Assembly: GCA_017512725.1 (NCBI GenBank)
Contig: JAFWEW010000002.1
Location: 1 to 64,000 of the forward strand
DNA: 64,000 bases
Origin: Solobacterium sp.
GTDB lineage: Bacteria > Bacillota_I > Bacilli_A > Erysipelotrichales > Erysipelotrichaceae
Reading direction: 5' to 3'
Under the pieces are notes generated by a model. It did no database searches. It worked only from the letters and a program-made list of their open reading frames with translations, and was not told the DNA's origin. The stretch's first letter is position 1; each line of letters starts with the position of its first letter. Below, in pieces: positions 54,219-62,018 of this stretch. Made by a program: the position numbers and the translations under genes.

Positions 54219-54713
54219 ATGCAGAGTATTTTTCACAGGGTCAGTGTCCGGGAATTTACAGATGACCCGGTCAAGAGTGTAGATGTGGAATGGCTCTTAA
54301 GGGCGGCCATGGCGGCACCGTCGGCATGTAACCAACAGCCGTGGGAGTTCTATGTTGTTCGTGATCAAGAAATGATTCAGGCACTGAGCAAGTGCTCACC
54401 CTACAGCAGTCCTGCAGCAGGTGCACCGCTTGTGATTGTTCCCTGCTATCGTACGGAAGGTCTGGAAGCCCCGGATTATCCATTGATTGATCTATCTGCC
54501 TCGGTGGAAAACATTCTTCTCCAGGCAGACAGCCTTGGCTATGGTGCAGTATGGATCGGCATAGCTCCGAATGAAACACGAATGACAAATGTATCGGAAG
54601 TCCTCAAGCTTCCGGAAACACTGAAGCCGTTTTGCCTTATCCCGGTAGGAGTACCGGCAAAAACACATGAACAGATCAATCGGTTCGACCGTTCCCGTAT
54701 ACACGAGATCTGA
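54219..54713 (+). CDS. Nitroreductase-family flavoprotein
   Basis: 164 residues, a short single-domain member. The FMN-binding N-terminus is RVSVREFTDDPV, followed by AAMAAPSACNQQPWEF, the middle SASVENILLQADSLGYGAVWIG and the C-terminal LIPVGVPA. Uses NAD(P)H to reduce nitro compounds, quinones or other acceptors in the cytoplasm. In operon with the GntR regulator (3-base gap; AGGGG upstream). Confidence 0.85.
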   Translation: MQSIFHRVSVREFTDDPVKSVDVEWLLRAAMAAPSACNQQPWEFYVVRDQEMIQALSKCSPYSSPAAGAPLVIVPCYRTEGLEAPDYPLIDLSASVENILLQADSLGYGAVWIGIAPNETRMTNVSEVLKLPETLKPFCLIPVGVPAKTHEQINRFDRSRIHEI

Positions 54714-54730
54714 TTGGTAAGGAAAACATA

Positions 54731-54789
54731 AAGGCTGTTTTCCAATCATCTGATTCAAGAAGAATTCAGATGTTGGCAGACAGCCTTTT
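54731..54789 (+). terminator. Long hairpin terminator after the nitroreductase gene
   Basis: GGCTGT...CCAA.CATCTGA pairs with TCAGATG.TTGG...ACAGCC and is followed by TTTTC. A short A tract on the left means it may act in both directions, serving the convergent Rpn-locus genes too. Confidence 0.75.
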
Positions 54790-54845
54790 CATTTGATTCA
54801 CAAGAACGAGAGATCAATTTCTGGATATGCAGAATTTTCCGGATT

Positions 54846-55010
54846 CTATTCGATCGCTTCGAGTTCTTCTTCTGGTACTCCCAGTTTACGAAGATAAGCT
54901 TTATAAGCATCCGCTTTGCGGTTGGCATATGCAGTTTCGCGCATAGCATCTTCGGCTTTGCGGTTTGCCTCAATGATTTGGTTTCTCATCTGATCGATTG
55001 CTTCACACAT
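54846..55010 (-). CDS. Small Rpn C-terminal-like protein, free duplicate (RpnS-like)
   Basis: 54 residues from the ATG at 55010, with AGAGGTG 6 bases upstream: MCEAIDQMRNQIIEANRKAE... ending GVPEEELEAIE. It is a close paralogue of the intragenic small protein at 55054-55284, lacking one 14-residue repeat unit. It is highly helical and charged, built of ANRKAExAMRETAY-type heptad/11-residue repeats. By analogy with the E. coli Rpn systems, in which a C-terminal internal product inhibits the full-length nuclease, it could be an antitoxin-like protein. That role is inferred. Confidence 0.55.
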   Translation of the reverse strand: MCEAIDQMRNQIIEANRKAEDAMRETAYANRKADAYKAYLRKLGVPEEELEAIE

Positions 55011-55053
55011 AAATTCACCTCTTGACCGCTGTGGTTTGAGCGGGTAAAGATAC

Positions 55054-55284
55054 TCAGCTGACGAATTCTTTCCTGTCAGGTGTAGCTGCTTCGATTTCTT
55101 CTTCTGAAATACCCGCTTTACGAAGAAGTGCTTCATAAGCATCCGCTTTACGGTTGGCATATGCAGTTTCGCGCACAGCATTCTCCGCTCTTTGTTGGAC
55201 ATATGCAATTTCGCGCATGGCATTTTCGGCTTTGCGGTTGGCTTCAACAATCTGGTTTCTCATCTGATCAATTGCTTTACACAT
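55054..55284 (-). CDS. Intragenic Rpn C-terminal small protein (RpnS-like)
   Basis: 76 residues from the ATG at 55284 (MCKAIDQMRNQIVEANRKAE...), within and in frame with the rpn pseudogene. The codons for Gly-Gly-Val-Asn just before it form GGAGGCGTAAAT, a strong ribosome binding site with 7-base spacing. This frame is intact while the full-length gene is broken upstream, so the small protein can still be made. It contains two near-repeats of ANRKAENAMRE-type sequence. The gene-within-gene arrangement matches that reported for E. coli rpn genes, where the product blocks the nuclease. Confidence 0.55.
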   Translation of the reverse strand: MCKAIDQMRNQIVEANRKAENAMREIAYVQQRAENAVRETAYANRKADAYEALLRKAGISEEEIEAATPDRKEFVS

Positions 55285-56037
55285 ATTTACGCCTCCATCG
55301 TTATTTAAGAACTCCTTCAGCGGCAAACGGGAATGAGTAGCTTCATTCAGAAGTTCTGCCGTACTGTAAGTTAAGTTGCGAAAATGAAACTGATCGGAAT
55401 GCATCATACCGGTCAGACGATCAGAATCATTACACGTATTAATATACCCCATAATTTCCCGCAATTGTGTTTCTAAAGATGATATTTTTCTGAGACTTAA
55501 TTCTGATGGAATTTAACAATGTGAAGATGATAATTATCCAGGATATTTCTGTGCTTTCTGACATACAGTGGATCCAGCATGTCGAACAGGCATCTGGGAC
55601 CGTTCCAGGGTTTGGTTCCCCAGTAGAAAAACAGTGTATGTACTGGCTTTAAGGTTCCGTTGAATGGAAATCCGGAAAGGTATTCATCTCCGGTGAGTTT
55701 GTCTTTTTCTTCATAAGTTCTGATCTGGGAATTGTACGCAAGTCCATCATAAACAATTCCGCGTACAACCGCTGTTGTATCTACATAAGAAGAATCTTCG
55801 ATTCCGCATAATACCAGATATTCTTTTTCGCTCTTCCGTATCTCCGCAAAATTGAAATTGTCGCGTACCCGCTTGAGCGTTTTTCCCCGGTCAAACAAAA
55901 TATTGGTGAGATTTGCGGGTTTTAAGGGAGTTGCTGCGGATAACCTCTTCTCCATACAGAAACTGATTAAACAGTTCCGCGTAACAGTCCGGGTTTTCTT
56001 TCCAGAACAGATGTGTAAGATTATCCAGTTTGCCCAT
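55054..56037 (-). pseudogene. rpn: Rpn-family PD-(D/E)XK nuclease/transposase gene with two compensating frameshifts
   Basis: An ATG at 56037 with GGGAG upstream opens MGKLDNLTHLFWKENPDCYAEL...; the frame breaks at an AAAA run (55920-55923). The middle part continues in another frame (55955-55497: YLVLCGIEDSS, VVRGIVYDGLAY, FYWGTKPWNGPRCLFDMLDP), and the original frame returns after an AAA run (55512-55514), giving LSLRKISSLETQLREIMGYI to the stop at 55054. One extra A and one missing A restore a 328-codon gene. The middle segment matches Rpn/PDDEXK_2 proteins, but the usual ENQ near the active site reads EDS. It may be a decaying gene or one switched by slippage in A runs. Confidence 0.75.
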
Positions 56038-56114
56038 GTGATTTTTCTCCCTCTGATATTCTTATTGGAGAGAAATGTGAAAAATCCTCAAAAAAAAGTG
56101 CCGGAGCACATTTG

Positions 56115-56909
56115 TTAAACCGTATAGTCTTTCATGACGTCGAGATAATTCATCTCATCTTCATCAAGGAGTAATTGAAGATCCGGGATGATTGTTTTTC
56201 TTACTGCGATCGCACAGGATTTCTGCTTCAGATACTGCAGGATGATTTCTTCTGCCGTGCAGTGATGTTTTTCGGCCAGAATGGACAGTTCCCTGGAATC
56301 AATGACATTGCGGATATTCTCCGGCAGATAAGCCATGGTCTGAATGTTATGTTCGGCATTGGTGATCAGCCGGTCGATATCCGGATGCCCGGGAAATAAA
56401 CCGACATACGATACCATCGGGGCAATCTCAACTTTCTGAAGCAGATATTCGATCTGCCAGGGGTAAAAGTCGACAATACCGATCGCATGCGCATTGCCGC
56501 ATTTATACAACTGTTCCAGGCCTTTCCATGCCTTATATACATTTTCGTTTGCCGGATCCTTTTCGGATTCTCCGCCGTTCCATGCCATTAAGAGAAGATC
56601 AATATAATCAAGATCCAGCCTTCGGATGGCGGCTTCGGCAGAACGGACCATGGCTTCCGTGTTGTTGATGCCGTGGATCTCATCTGTGACAAACAGGGAA
56701 GAACGCGGAACCAGGCTGTCATGAATAGCCTTTCCGATGATCTTTTCGGTACCGTATTCAGATGAGGTTTCGATATGACGGATGCCGTTTTCCAGGGCAC
56801 TCGTTACAGCTGCGTACGCTTCGGCTTCGTTATAGCTTATGGTGTCCAGCCCAAAGAGGGGAATCGAAATTCCGTTGTGCAGGCTGATGGTCAATTCTGT
56901 CTGAGACAT
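56115..56909 (-). CDS. Aldo/keto reductase-like protein with degenerate catalytic tetrad
   Basis: 264 residues. A TIM-barrel of the AKR family: GIRHIETSSEYGTEKIIGKAI, RRLDLDYIDLLL and AHAIGIVDFYPWQIEYLL. The Asp of the catalytic tetrad is Glu47 (HIET for HIDT) and Tyr52 is kept. The Lys is Glu77 (FVTDE for FVTTK) and the His is Ala109 (LLLMAW for LYLIHW). The usual SNF motif reads VDF. It therefore probably lacks normal reductase activity and may bind a ligand or nucleotide. AAAGGAAG precedes the ATG, and a TATAAT box lies ~30 bases upstream. Confidence 0.8.
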   Translation of the reverse strand: MSQTELTISLHNGISIPLFGLDTISYNEAEAYAAVTSALENGIRHIETSSEYGTEKIIGKAIHDSLVPRSSLFVTDEIHGINNTEAMVRSAEAAIRRLDLDYIDLLLMAWNGGESEKDPANENVYKAWKGLEQLYKCGNAHAIGIVDFYPWQIEYLLQKVEIAPMVSYVGLFPGHPDIDRLITNAEHNIQTMAYLPENIRNVIDSRELSILAEKHHCTAEEIILQYLKQKSCAIAVRKTIIPDLQLLLDEDEMNYLDVMKDYTV

Positions 56910-56963
56910 TTCAGTTACTTCCTTTACGAGTTATTATAGCGCAACACGGACGGGAAAGCGTTC

Positions 56964-57791
56964 TTGAGGTATGATTATACAGTGGGAAAACGACGCGGAA
57001 GTGCGACCGGAAATACGCTGATCACCATTACCAGGATGCGTACGGCATATCTTGTTTTTTCGGTTTTCATGATGGTACTGTTCGGACTTGGCATCCGCAG
57101 TTTTTTTGTGGTTCCGCCGCAGGCAAAAAAGGAAGCCGCGGAGATTGAGGAAATGCTGCGGAAACAGCAGGAAGAGGAAGAAGAACGCAAGCGCCAGCTT
57201 CAGGAAGAGCTTGCCCGCAAGGCCGCAGAAGAAGAGGCAAGGCGCAAAGAGGAAGAAGAACTCGCAAAGAATCCGCTGCGGGGCATGTATAACGACGCTT
57301 CAGAAATGGTTGTGGTAGGAATCGGTGATTCGGTCATGCTGGGGGCACTTGATGCGCTGTATGCAGAATTTCCGAACGGCTATTTTGATGCGGTATTTGG
57401 CAGAACGATCTATGACGGCAAACGGGTCTGTGCTTCCATGAGTGAAAATAATACGCTTGGCGATGTCGTTGTCTTTTCCCTTGGAGCCAACTCCTACATC
57501 GAAGAGGAAGATGTGGAGGAACTGATCGGCTACTGCGGTGACCGGCCGACGTTCTGGCTGACAACGGTCGGCGTGACCAATGACTCCAATGAAAAGACCC
57601 GCAATGTAGTAGCACGCCACGAGAAGGCCTATATGGTTGACTGGGAGACCGTGGCCAAGGAACACTACCGGTCTTATATTCTTGCCGACGGGCTTCACCC
57701 GACGGCGGAAGGAGCGGCTGCCTATGCACAGCTGATCCATGATGAGATCAATGCGGATGTACTGGCGAAGCCAAAGGAAACGGAAGAGTGA
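56964..57791 (+). CDS. Membrane-anchored SGNH-domain protein (OatA-like C-terminal half)
   Basis: About 270 residues. The start is uncertain: TTG 56964 or GTG 56982 (a TATGAT box at 56970-56975 lies 6 bases before the GTG). A membrane helix (about 25-50) is followed by a charged Glu/Lys/Arg coiled coil (about 55-105) and an SGNH hydrolase domain with GIGDSVMLG (block I), SLGANS (block III-like) and DGLHPTAEG (block V Asp/His). The next gene encodes the acyltransferase membrane domain that is fused to such a domain in OatA-type enzymes, so the pair probably O-acylates peptidoglycan or another wall polymer. Confidence 0.8.
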   Translation: MRYDYTVGKRRGSATGNTLITITRMRTAYLVFSVFMMVLFGLGIRSFFVVPPQAKKEAAEIEEMLRKQQEEEEERKRQLQEELARKAAEEEARRKEEEELAKNPLRGMYNDASEMVVVGIGDSVMLGALDALYAEFPNGYFDAVFGRTIYDGKRVCASMSENNTLGDVVVFSLGANSYIEEEDVEELIGYCGDRPTFWLTTVGVTNDSNEKTRNVVARHEKAYMVDWETVAKEHYRSYILADGLHPTAEGAAAYAQLIHDEINADVLAKPKETEE

Positions 57792-57792
57792 C

Positions 57793-58851
57793 ATGAAGAG
57801 ACGTCCGGTACGCAAAACAGAACGGATCCGCGGTCTTGACGGACTGCGTACGCTGGCACTCTTCGGGGTGCTCCTGTTCCATATGTTTCCGCGGACGTTT
57901 GCCGGCGGGTATTTCGGCGTGATCATCTTTTTTGTGGTCAGCGGTTTTTTGACAACCTATTCGACCGTAAGAAAAGGACAGGTGCCGGTTCTTTCCTACT
58001 ATGGAAGACGCCTGGAACGGATCTATCCGGCGCTGATTCTCATGTTGTTTATCAGTATTGAGGTCATCGCTCTGGTCGACAAATTCAAACTATTAAATGT
58101 ACAGGAAGAAGTCGCAAGTATTCTTCTTGGCTATAACAACTACTGGCAGATTTCCAAAAGTGCAGACTACTTTGCCAACCTGTCCAATAACTCTGCCTTC
58201 ACGCATCTCTGGTATATCTCGATCCTGATTCAGTTCGAACTGATCTGGCCCTGGCTGTACCGGATCCTTTCCCTGTTCCGCAAACCTCTGACTGCGTTTG
58301 GAATCATAGTGCTGCTGTTCCTGTTTGTCATGCCGATTGCCTCCATGGACAGCACCTTTACCCAGACCATGCTGTACTACGATACGCTCTGCCGTGTTCA
58401 TGCGCTTCTGATCGGGGCCTGGATCGGATGGCTGAAGGCAGGTCCGGAAGGAAAACGTTCGATCCGGGCATTTCTCGTTGTGCCGGCGGTTCTGGCATTC
58501 TTCCTCGGTTCCATTCCGGTGTTCCTTAAAGCCTCCGGCACCCTGCCGGGGGTCTATCACTACGGCATCGTGCTTTATGGTCTTTTCTGCGGCATCGTGG
58601 TACTGCTGATCAGCTGTTCGCGGGCCCGTTTCCTGCGGCTTCTGGATAATCCGGTGACTTCCTTTTTCAGCCGGTACAGCTATGAGATCTATCTGTGGCA
58701 GTATCCGGTCCTGTTTGTCTTTGGTCTGCTGAAGATGAATATGGCTTTCTGGCACTGCCTTTTACAGGCAGTGGTGCTGCTGGTTCTCAGCGTCTGGACG
58801 AACGGATTTGTCGCGCAGGCGGGGAAGTACATAAAGGCCCGCTTCAAATAG
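57793..58851 (+). CDS. Acyltransferase 3 family membrane protein
   Basis: 352 residues from the ATG at 57793, 1 base after the preceding stop region (GAGTGACATG). About ten membrane helices. The N-terminus RIRGLDGLRTLALFGVLLFHMFP and the conserved Arg/His residues fit OafA/OatA-type acyltransferase 3. The C-terminal SGNH domain usual in OatA is missing here and is supplied by the gene just upstream, so they form a split OatA-like system. It likely moves acyl groups across the membrane. Confidence 0.85.
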   Translation: MKRRPVRKTERIRGLDGLRTLALFGVLLFHMFPRTFAGGYFGVIIFFVVSGFLTTYSTVRKGQVPVLSYYGRRLERIYPALILMLFISIEVIALVDKFKLLNVQEEVASILLGYNNYWQISKSADYFANLSNNSAFTHLWYISILIQFELIWPWLYRILSLFRKPLTAFGIIVLLFLFVMPIASMDSTFTQTMLYYDTLCRVHALLIGAWIGWLKAGPEGKRSIRAFLVVPAVLAFFLGSIPVFLKASGTLPGVYHYGIVLYGLFCGIVVLLISCSRARFLRLLDNPVTSFFSRYSYEIYLWQYPVLFVFGLLKMNMAFWHCLLQAVVLLVLSVWTNGFVAQAGKYIKARFK

Positions 58852-58874
58852 TGACAGCCTTATAGGTGTGTTGC

Positions 58875-58903
58875 TTGCCTGAAGAAACGAACGTGCGTAT
58901 CAT
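58875..58903 (+). promoter_or_regulatory. Promoter of the MATE gene with leaderless start
   Basis: TTGCCT (58875-58880), a 17-base spacer, TATCAT (58898-58903), then 7 bases to the ATG at 58911. No ribosome binding site lies between. Confidence 0.55.
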
Positions 58904-58910
58904 ACCTGTT

Positions 58911-60299
58911 ATGAGACGCTTTTTTTCAGATCGGTTATTCTTCCGCACCGTGCTTTCGATTGCGGTGCCGATGATGCTGACACAGCTGATCACAAGTTCG
59001 GTCAACCTCGTAGACAACCTGATGGTAGGCATGCTCGGGGATGCGGCAATCGGATCGGTCGCAGCGGTGAACCGTTACTATATGATCGCCAATTTTGCGG
59101 CGATGGGCCTTGCCAATGCCGGCTCAGTATTTATCGCCCAGTACCTTGGAGCCCGGGAAGAAGACCACATGAAGCATTCGTTCCGTACGGTGCTGCTGTT
59201 TAATGCGCTCATTATGGGGCTGTTTACCATGGCCGGCCTCTTCGTTCCAAACCGGATCCTTTCATTCTTTACAAAGGATGCGGTGATCATCGCAGACGGT
59301 GTTGATTATCTGTCGATTGCGGCCTGGTCCTTTCTGCCCAGTGCGGTCATGGTTTCGGTCTACTCATCGATGCGTGCTGTCGGTGAGACGAGAGCCCCGC
59401 TCTACTGTTCCATCGTATCCATCTTTTCCAATGCCTTCCTGAATTACTGCTTTATTTTCGGTCACTTCGGGTTCCCGCGTCTCGAAGTACGGGGTGCAGC
59501 GCTTGGAACGCTTCTGGCAAGAATCATAGAACTTCTGATGTGCATGGTTCTTCTGAAAAAGGGAGGCTATGCGTTTGATACAAAACTTTCGGAGATTTTT
59601 GATATTCCAACGGATCTCCGGAACCGGGTGCTTTCCAAAGCAGCACCGTTAATGCTGAATGAGACACTCTGGTCCTTTGGCATGGCAACGCTGTTCAAGT
59701 TCTACAGTACCCGGGGTGCAGACGTGATGTCGGGCTATTCGATTGCCGGTACGATCGGAGATCTCTTCTTTACCCTGTTCGGCGGGATGGCTGCTGCGGC
59801 AACCGTCATGATCTCGACACCGCTGGGGGCAGGCCGAAAAGAGGAAGCGCGCAGGAATGCCTATCGGCTTCTGGCTTTTTCCGTAATGCTGGCGGTGCTG
59901 TTCGGGGTGCTGATCTATGGCTCCAGGGGACTGGTTCCGCTGCTGTACCGCAATGTGACATCCGGTGCGCAGAAAGTCGCAAGAGATGTGCTGGCCGTAC
60001 AGGCCTTCCTGTTCTGGATCTATATGAGTTCGGCCCAGTGCTACTTTACCCTGCGGGCCGGGGGCGACATGAAACATACGCTGATCATGGACAGCGGCTT
60101 CATGTGGCTTGTGAATATTCCGATCGTCGGGTTTGTAGCCTACAGCACAAATCTTCCGTATCTCTGGCCGTATCTGATCGGTCAGATCACCGATGTTGTG
60201 AAACTGCTTTTCTCGTTCTACCTGGTCCGCAAGGAACAGTGGCTGGTCAATCTGACGGAGGCCGGCGGTCTGAATGAAGCGGAACTGGAAAATCTGTAA
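58911..60299 (+). CDS. MATE-family efflux transporter
   Basis: 462 residues from the ATG at 58911, about twelve membrane helices in two halves. Family features are SIAVPMMLTQLITSSVNLVDNLMVG, GMGLANAGSV-like AAMGLANAGSVFIAQYLGA, and the equivalent GMAAAATVMISTPLGAG in the second half. It exports organic cations, drugs or metabolites using Na+ or H+. The longer frame upstream (from 58866) lies in the promoter. Confidence 0.88.
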   Translation: MRRFFSDRLFFRTVLSIAVPMMLTQLITSSVNLVDNLMVGMLGDAAIGSVAAVNRYYMIANFAAMGLANAGSVFIAQYLGAREEDHMKHSFRTVLLFNALIMGLFTMAGLFVPNRILSFFTKDAVIIADGVDYLSIAAWSFLPSAVMVSVYSSMRAVGETRAPLYCSIVSIFSNAFLNYCFIFGHFGFPRLEVRGAALGTLLARIIELLMCMVLLKKGGYAFDTKLSEIFDIPTDLRNRVLSKAAPLMLNETLWSFGMATLFKFYSTRGADVMSGYSIAGTIGDLFFTLFGGMAAAATVMISTPLGAGRKEEARRNAYRLLAFSVMLAVLFGVLIYGSRGLVPLLYRNVTSGAQKVARDVLAVQAFLFWIYMSSAQCYFTLRAGGDMKHTLIMDSGFMWLVNIPIVGFVAYSTNLPYLWPYLIGQITDVVKLLFSFYLVRKEQWLVNLTEAGGLNEAELENL

Positions 60300-60328
60300 A
60301 AGAGACCGGTCTTCTTTTGACGGGGGAG

Positions 60329-60337
60329 TGATATAAT
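60329..60337 (+). promoter_or_regulatory. Extended -10 promoter with near-leaderless start
   Basis: TGATATAAT, TATAAT at 60332-60337, ends 9 bases before the ATG at 60347. The nearest purine-rich run (GGGGGAG, 60322-60328) is too far upstream to serve as a ribosome binding site. Confidence 0.55.
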
Positions 60338-60346
60338 CTACTGGCT

Positions 60347-61216
60347 ATGGCTTTGAAAAAAACGACGGTTCTGAAAAAAGTGCGCAATATCCTGCTGATC
60401 ATTATCGGCACTTTTTTTCTGTGTGTTTCCGTTCAGATGTTCATCCTGCCGTTTAATATCCTTTCCGGCGGCGTGGCGGGTATTGCCGTCGCGCTGGAAC
60501 CGTTTCTGCATCTGGACAAGACGCTTGCGGCCAACGGACTGACCATCGGTCTGCTCATCATCGGATCGCTGTTTCTTGGAAAAGAGTTCTTTGTGACAAC
60601 GGTGTTTTCGTCGCTGTTATATCCCGTGTTCAACGAGATTCTTTCCCGGACCCTGATCATTCCGCAGATTGAACCGTTCCTGGCTTCCTTCTATGGAGGG
60701 CTCCTTGGCGGGATCGGCGTGGGACTGGTCATCCGGGCAGGTGCCAGCACCGGCGGGATGGATGTGCCGCCGCTGATCATTCACAAGCTCACCGGCATTA
60801 AGGTATCCATTCTGGTACTGATTACCGACGGACTCACGGTATTGCTGGGCTATTTCGGCTATGGGATCGAAGCGGTACTGATCGGCTTTATCTCCGTATT
60901 TGTGACATCCTATGCGATTAACCGGGTACTGTCGATCGGAGACGGCCAGGTGGCCAAGAGCGTACAGATCATTTCGGATAAGTGGGAAACGATCGCTGCC
61001 GACATTCAGAATGAAATCAGCCGCGGCGTGACCCTGATGGATGCCCAGGGCGGATATTCCGGGCAGCCCCGCAAAGTGATTCTGTGTGTGGTGGGTCATA
61101 AAGAGTACAGCTCGCTGATTGAAATCGTCGAAAATGACGATCCTTCCGCATTTGTGATTACCACGGATGCGACGGATATGCATGGAGAGGGATTTACCTA
61201 CGGATTCCGTATCTGA
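60347..61216 (+). CDS. YitT family membrane protein
   Basis: 289 residues. Five or six membrane helices (about 15-185) with the YitT motif FNILSGGVAGIAVAL and GGLLGGIGVGLVIRAGASTGGMD. A C-terminal cytoplasmic DUF2179-like domain follows (about 205-289: ISRGVTLMDAQGGYSGQPRKV ... VTDATDMHGEGF). The family is widespread in Bacillota, but its transport function is unknown. Monocistronic, ended by a terminator. Confidence 0.88.
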   Translation: MALKKTTVLKKVRNILLIIIGTFFLCVSVQMFILPFNILSGGVAGIAVALEPFLHLDKTLAANGLTIGLLIIGSLFLGKEFFVTTVFSSLLYPVFNEILSRTLIIPQIEPFLASFYGGLLGGIGVGLVIRAGASTGGMDVPPLIIHKLTGIKVSILVLITDGLTVLLGYFGYGIEAVLIGFISVFVTSYAINRVLSIGDGQVAKSVQIISDKWETIAADIQNEISRGVTLMDAQGGYSGQPRKVILCVVGHKEYSSLIEIVENDDPSAFVITTDATDMHGEGFTYGFRI

Positions 61217-61218
61217 TC

Positions 61219-61242
61219 ACTGCCTTTCGGGGCAGTTCTTTT
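61219..61242 (+). terminator. Terminator after the YitT-family gene
   Basis: ACTGCC paired with GGCAGT followed by TCTTTTG, 3 bases after the stop codon. Confidence 0.7.
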
Positions 61243-61269
61243 GTTGTAAAGAGACGGTCTTCGTATTCC

Positions 61270-61298
61270 TTGGAAATACAGGTGCTTTATTTTATAAT
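61270..61298 (+). promoter_or_regulatory. Promoter of the ftsE-ftsX operon
   Basis: TTGGAA (61270-61275), a 17-base spacer, TATAAT (61293-61298). GAGAGG precedes the ATG at 61326. Confidence 0.7.
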
Positions 61299-61325
61299 AG
61301 TTGGGATTTGACGAGAGGTTAGTGA

Positions 61326-62018
61326 ATGATTGAATGCAGCCATGTTTATAAAAAGTATAAGAACGGAGTAAACGCGCTCTATGACATCAATTTCAAGGTG
61401 GAACAGGGCGAGTTTGTATATATCATCGGACCGACCGGTTCCGGAAAATCCACACTGATCAAGCTGCTGGACGGTGAAGAGATCGCCACCAAGGGAAAGG
61501 TCAGCGTTGTCGGAATCGATGTCGGCAAACTGAGTCATTCCAAAGTCCCGGTATACCGCCGCAACATCGGCGTTGTGTTTCAGGACTTCAAGCTGCTGCC
61601 GTCCAAGACCGTATTTGAAAACATCGCCTATGCGCTGGAAGTCATCAATCTTCCGAAGTCTCTGATCCGCAGACGTGTGCGTGCGGTCATGAACCTTGTC
61701 GGTCTGGATGAAAAGGGCAACAGTTTTCCGCGGGAGCTTTCCGGCGGTCAGCAGCAGCGTGTCGCAGTCGCAAGAGCGATTGCCAACCGTCCGAAGGTGT
61801 TGATCGCGGACGAGCCGACCGGGAACCTTGACCCGTCCATGTCGGATGAAGTGATGAATTTACTGGATAAGATCAACCGGGAATACGGTACGACGATCCT
61901 CATGGTCACCCATGACCTGACGATCGTAAACAAGCACCGCAAGCGTACGGTTGTACTTGAACACGGCCATATCGTAGCCGACCTGAAGGAAGGAGGTTAT
62001 GTCCAGCATGATCAATAG
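61326..62018 (+). CDS. ftsE: Cell division ATP-binding protein FtsE
   Basis: 230 residues. ABC ATPase with Walker A GPTGSGKST, Q-loop VFQDFKLL, signature LSGGQQQR and Walker B VLIADEPTGNLDP; MIECSHVYKKYKNGVNAL is a typical FtsE start. With FtsX it forms a non-transporting ABC complex that activates cell wall hydrolases during growth or division. It overlaps ftsX by about 20 bases, and a PcsB-type hydrolase follows. Confidence 0.95.
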   Translation: MIECSHVYKKYKNGVNALYDINFKVEQGEFVYIIGPTGSGKSTLIKLLDGEEIATKGKVSVVGIDVGKLSHSKVPVYRRNIGVVFQDFKLLPSKTVFENIAYALEVINLPKSLIRRRVRAVMNLVGLDEKGNSFPRELSGGQQQRVAVARAIANRPKVLIADEPTGNLDPSMSDEVMNLLDKINREYGTTILMVTHDLTIVNKHRKRTVVLEHGHIVADLKEGGYVQHDQ

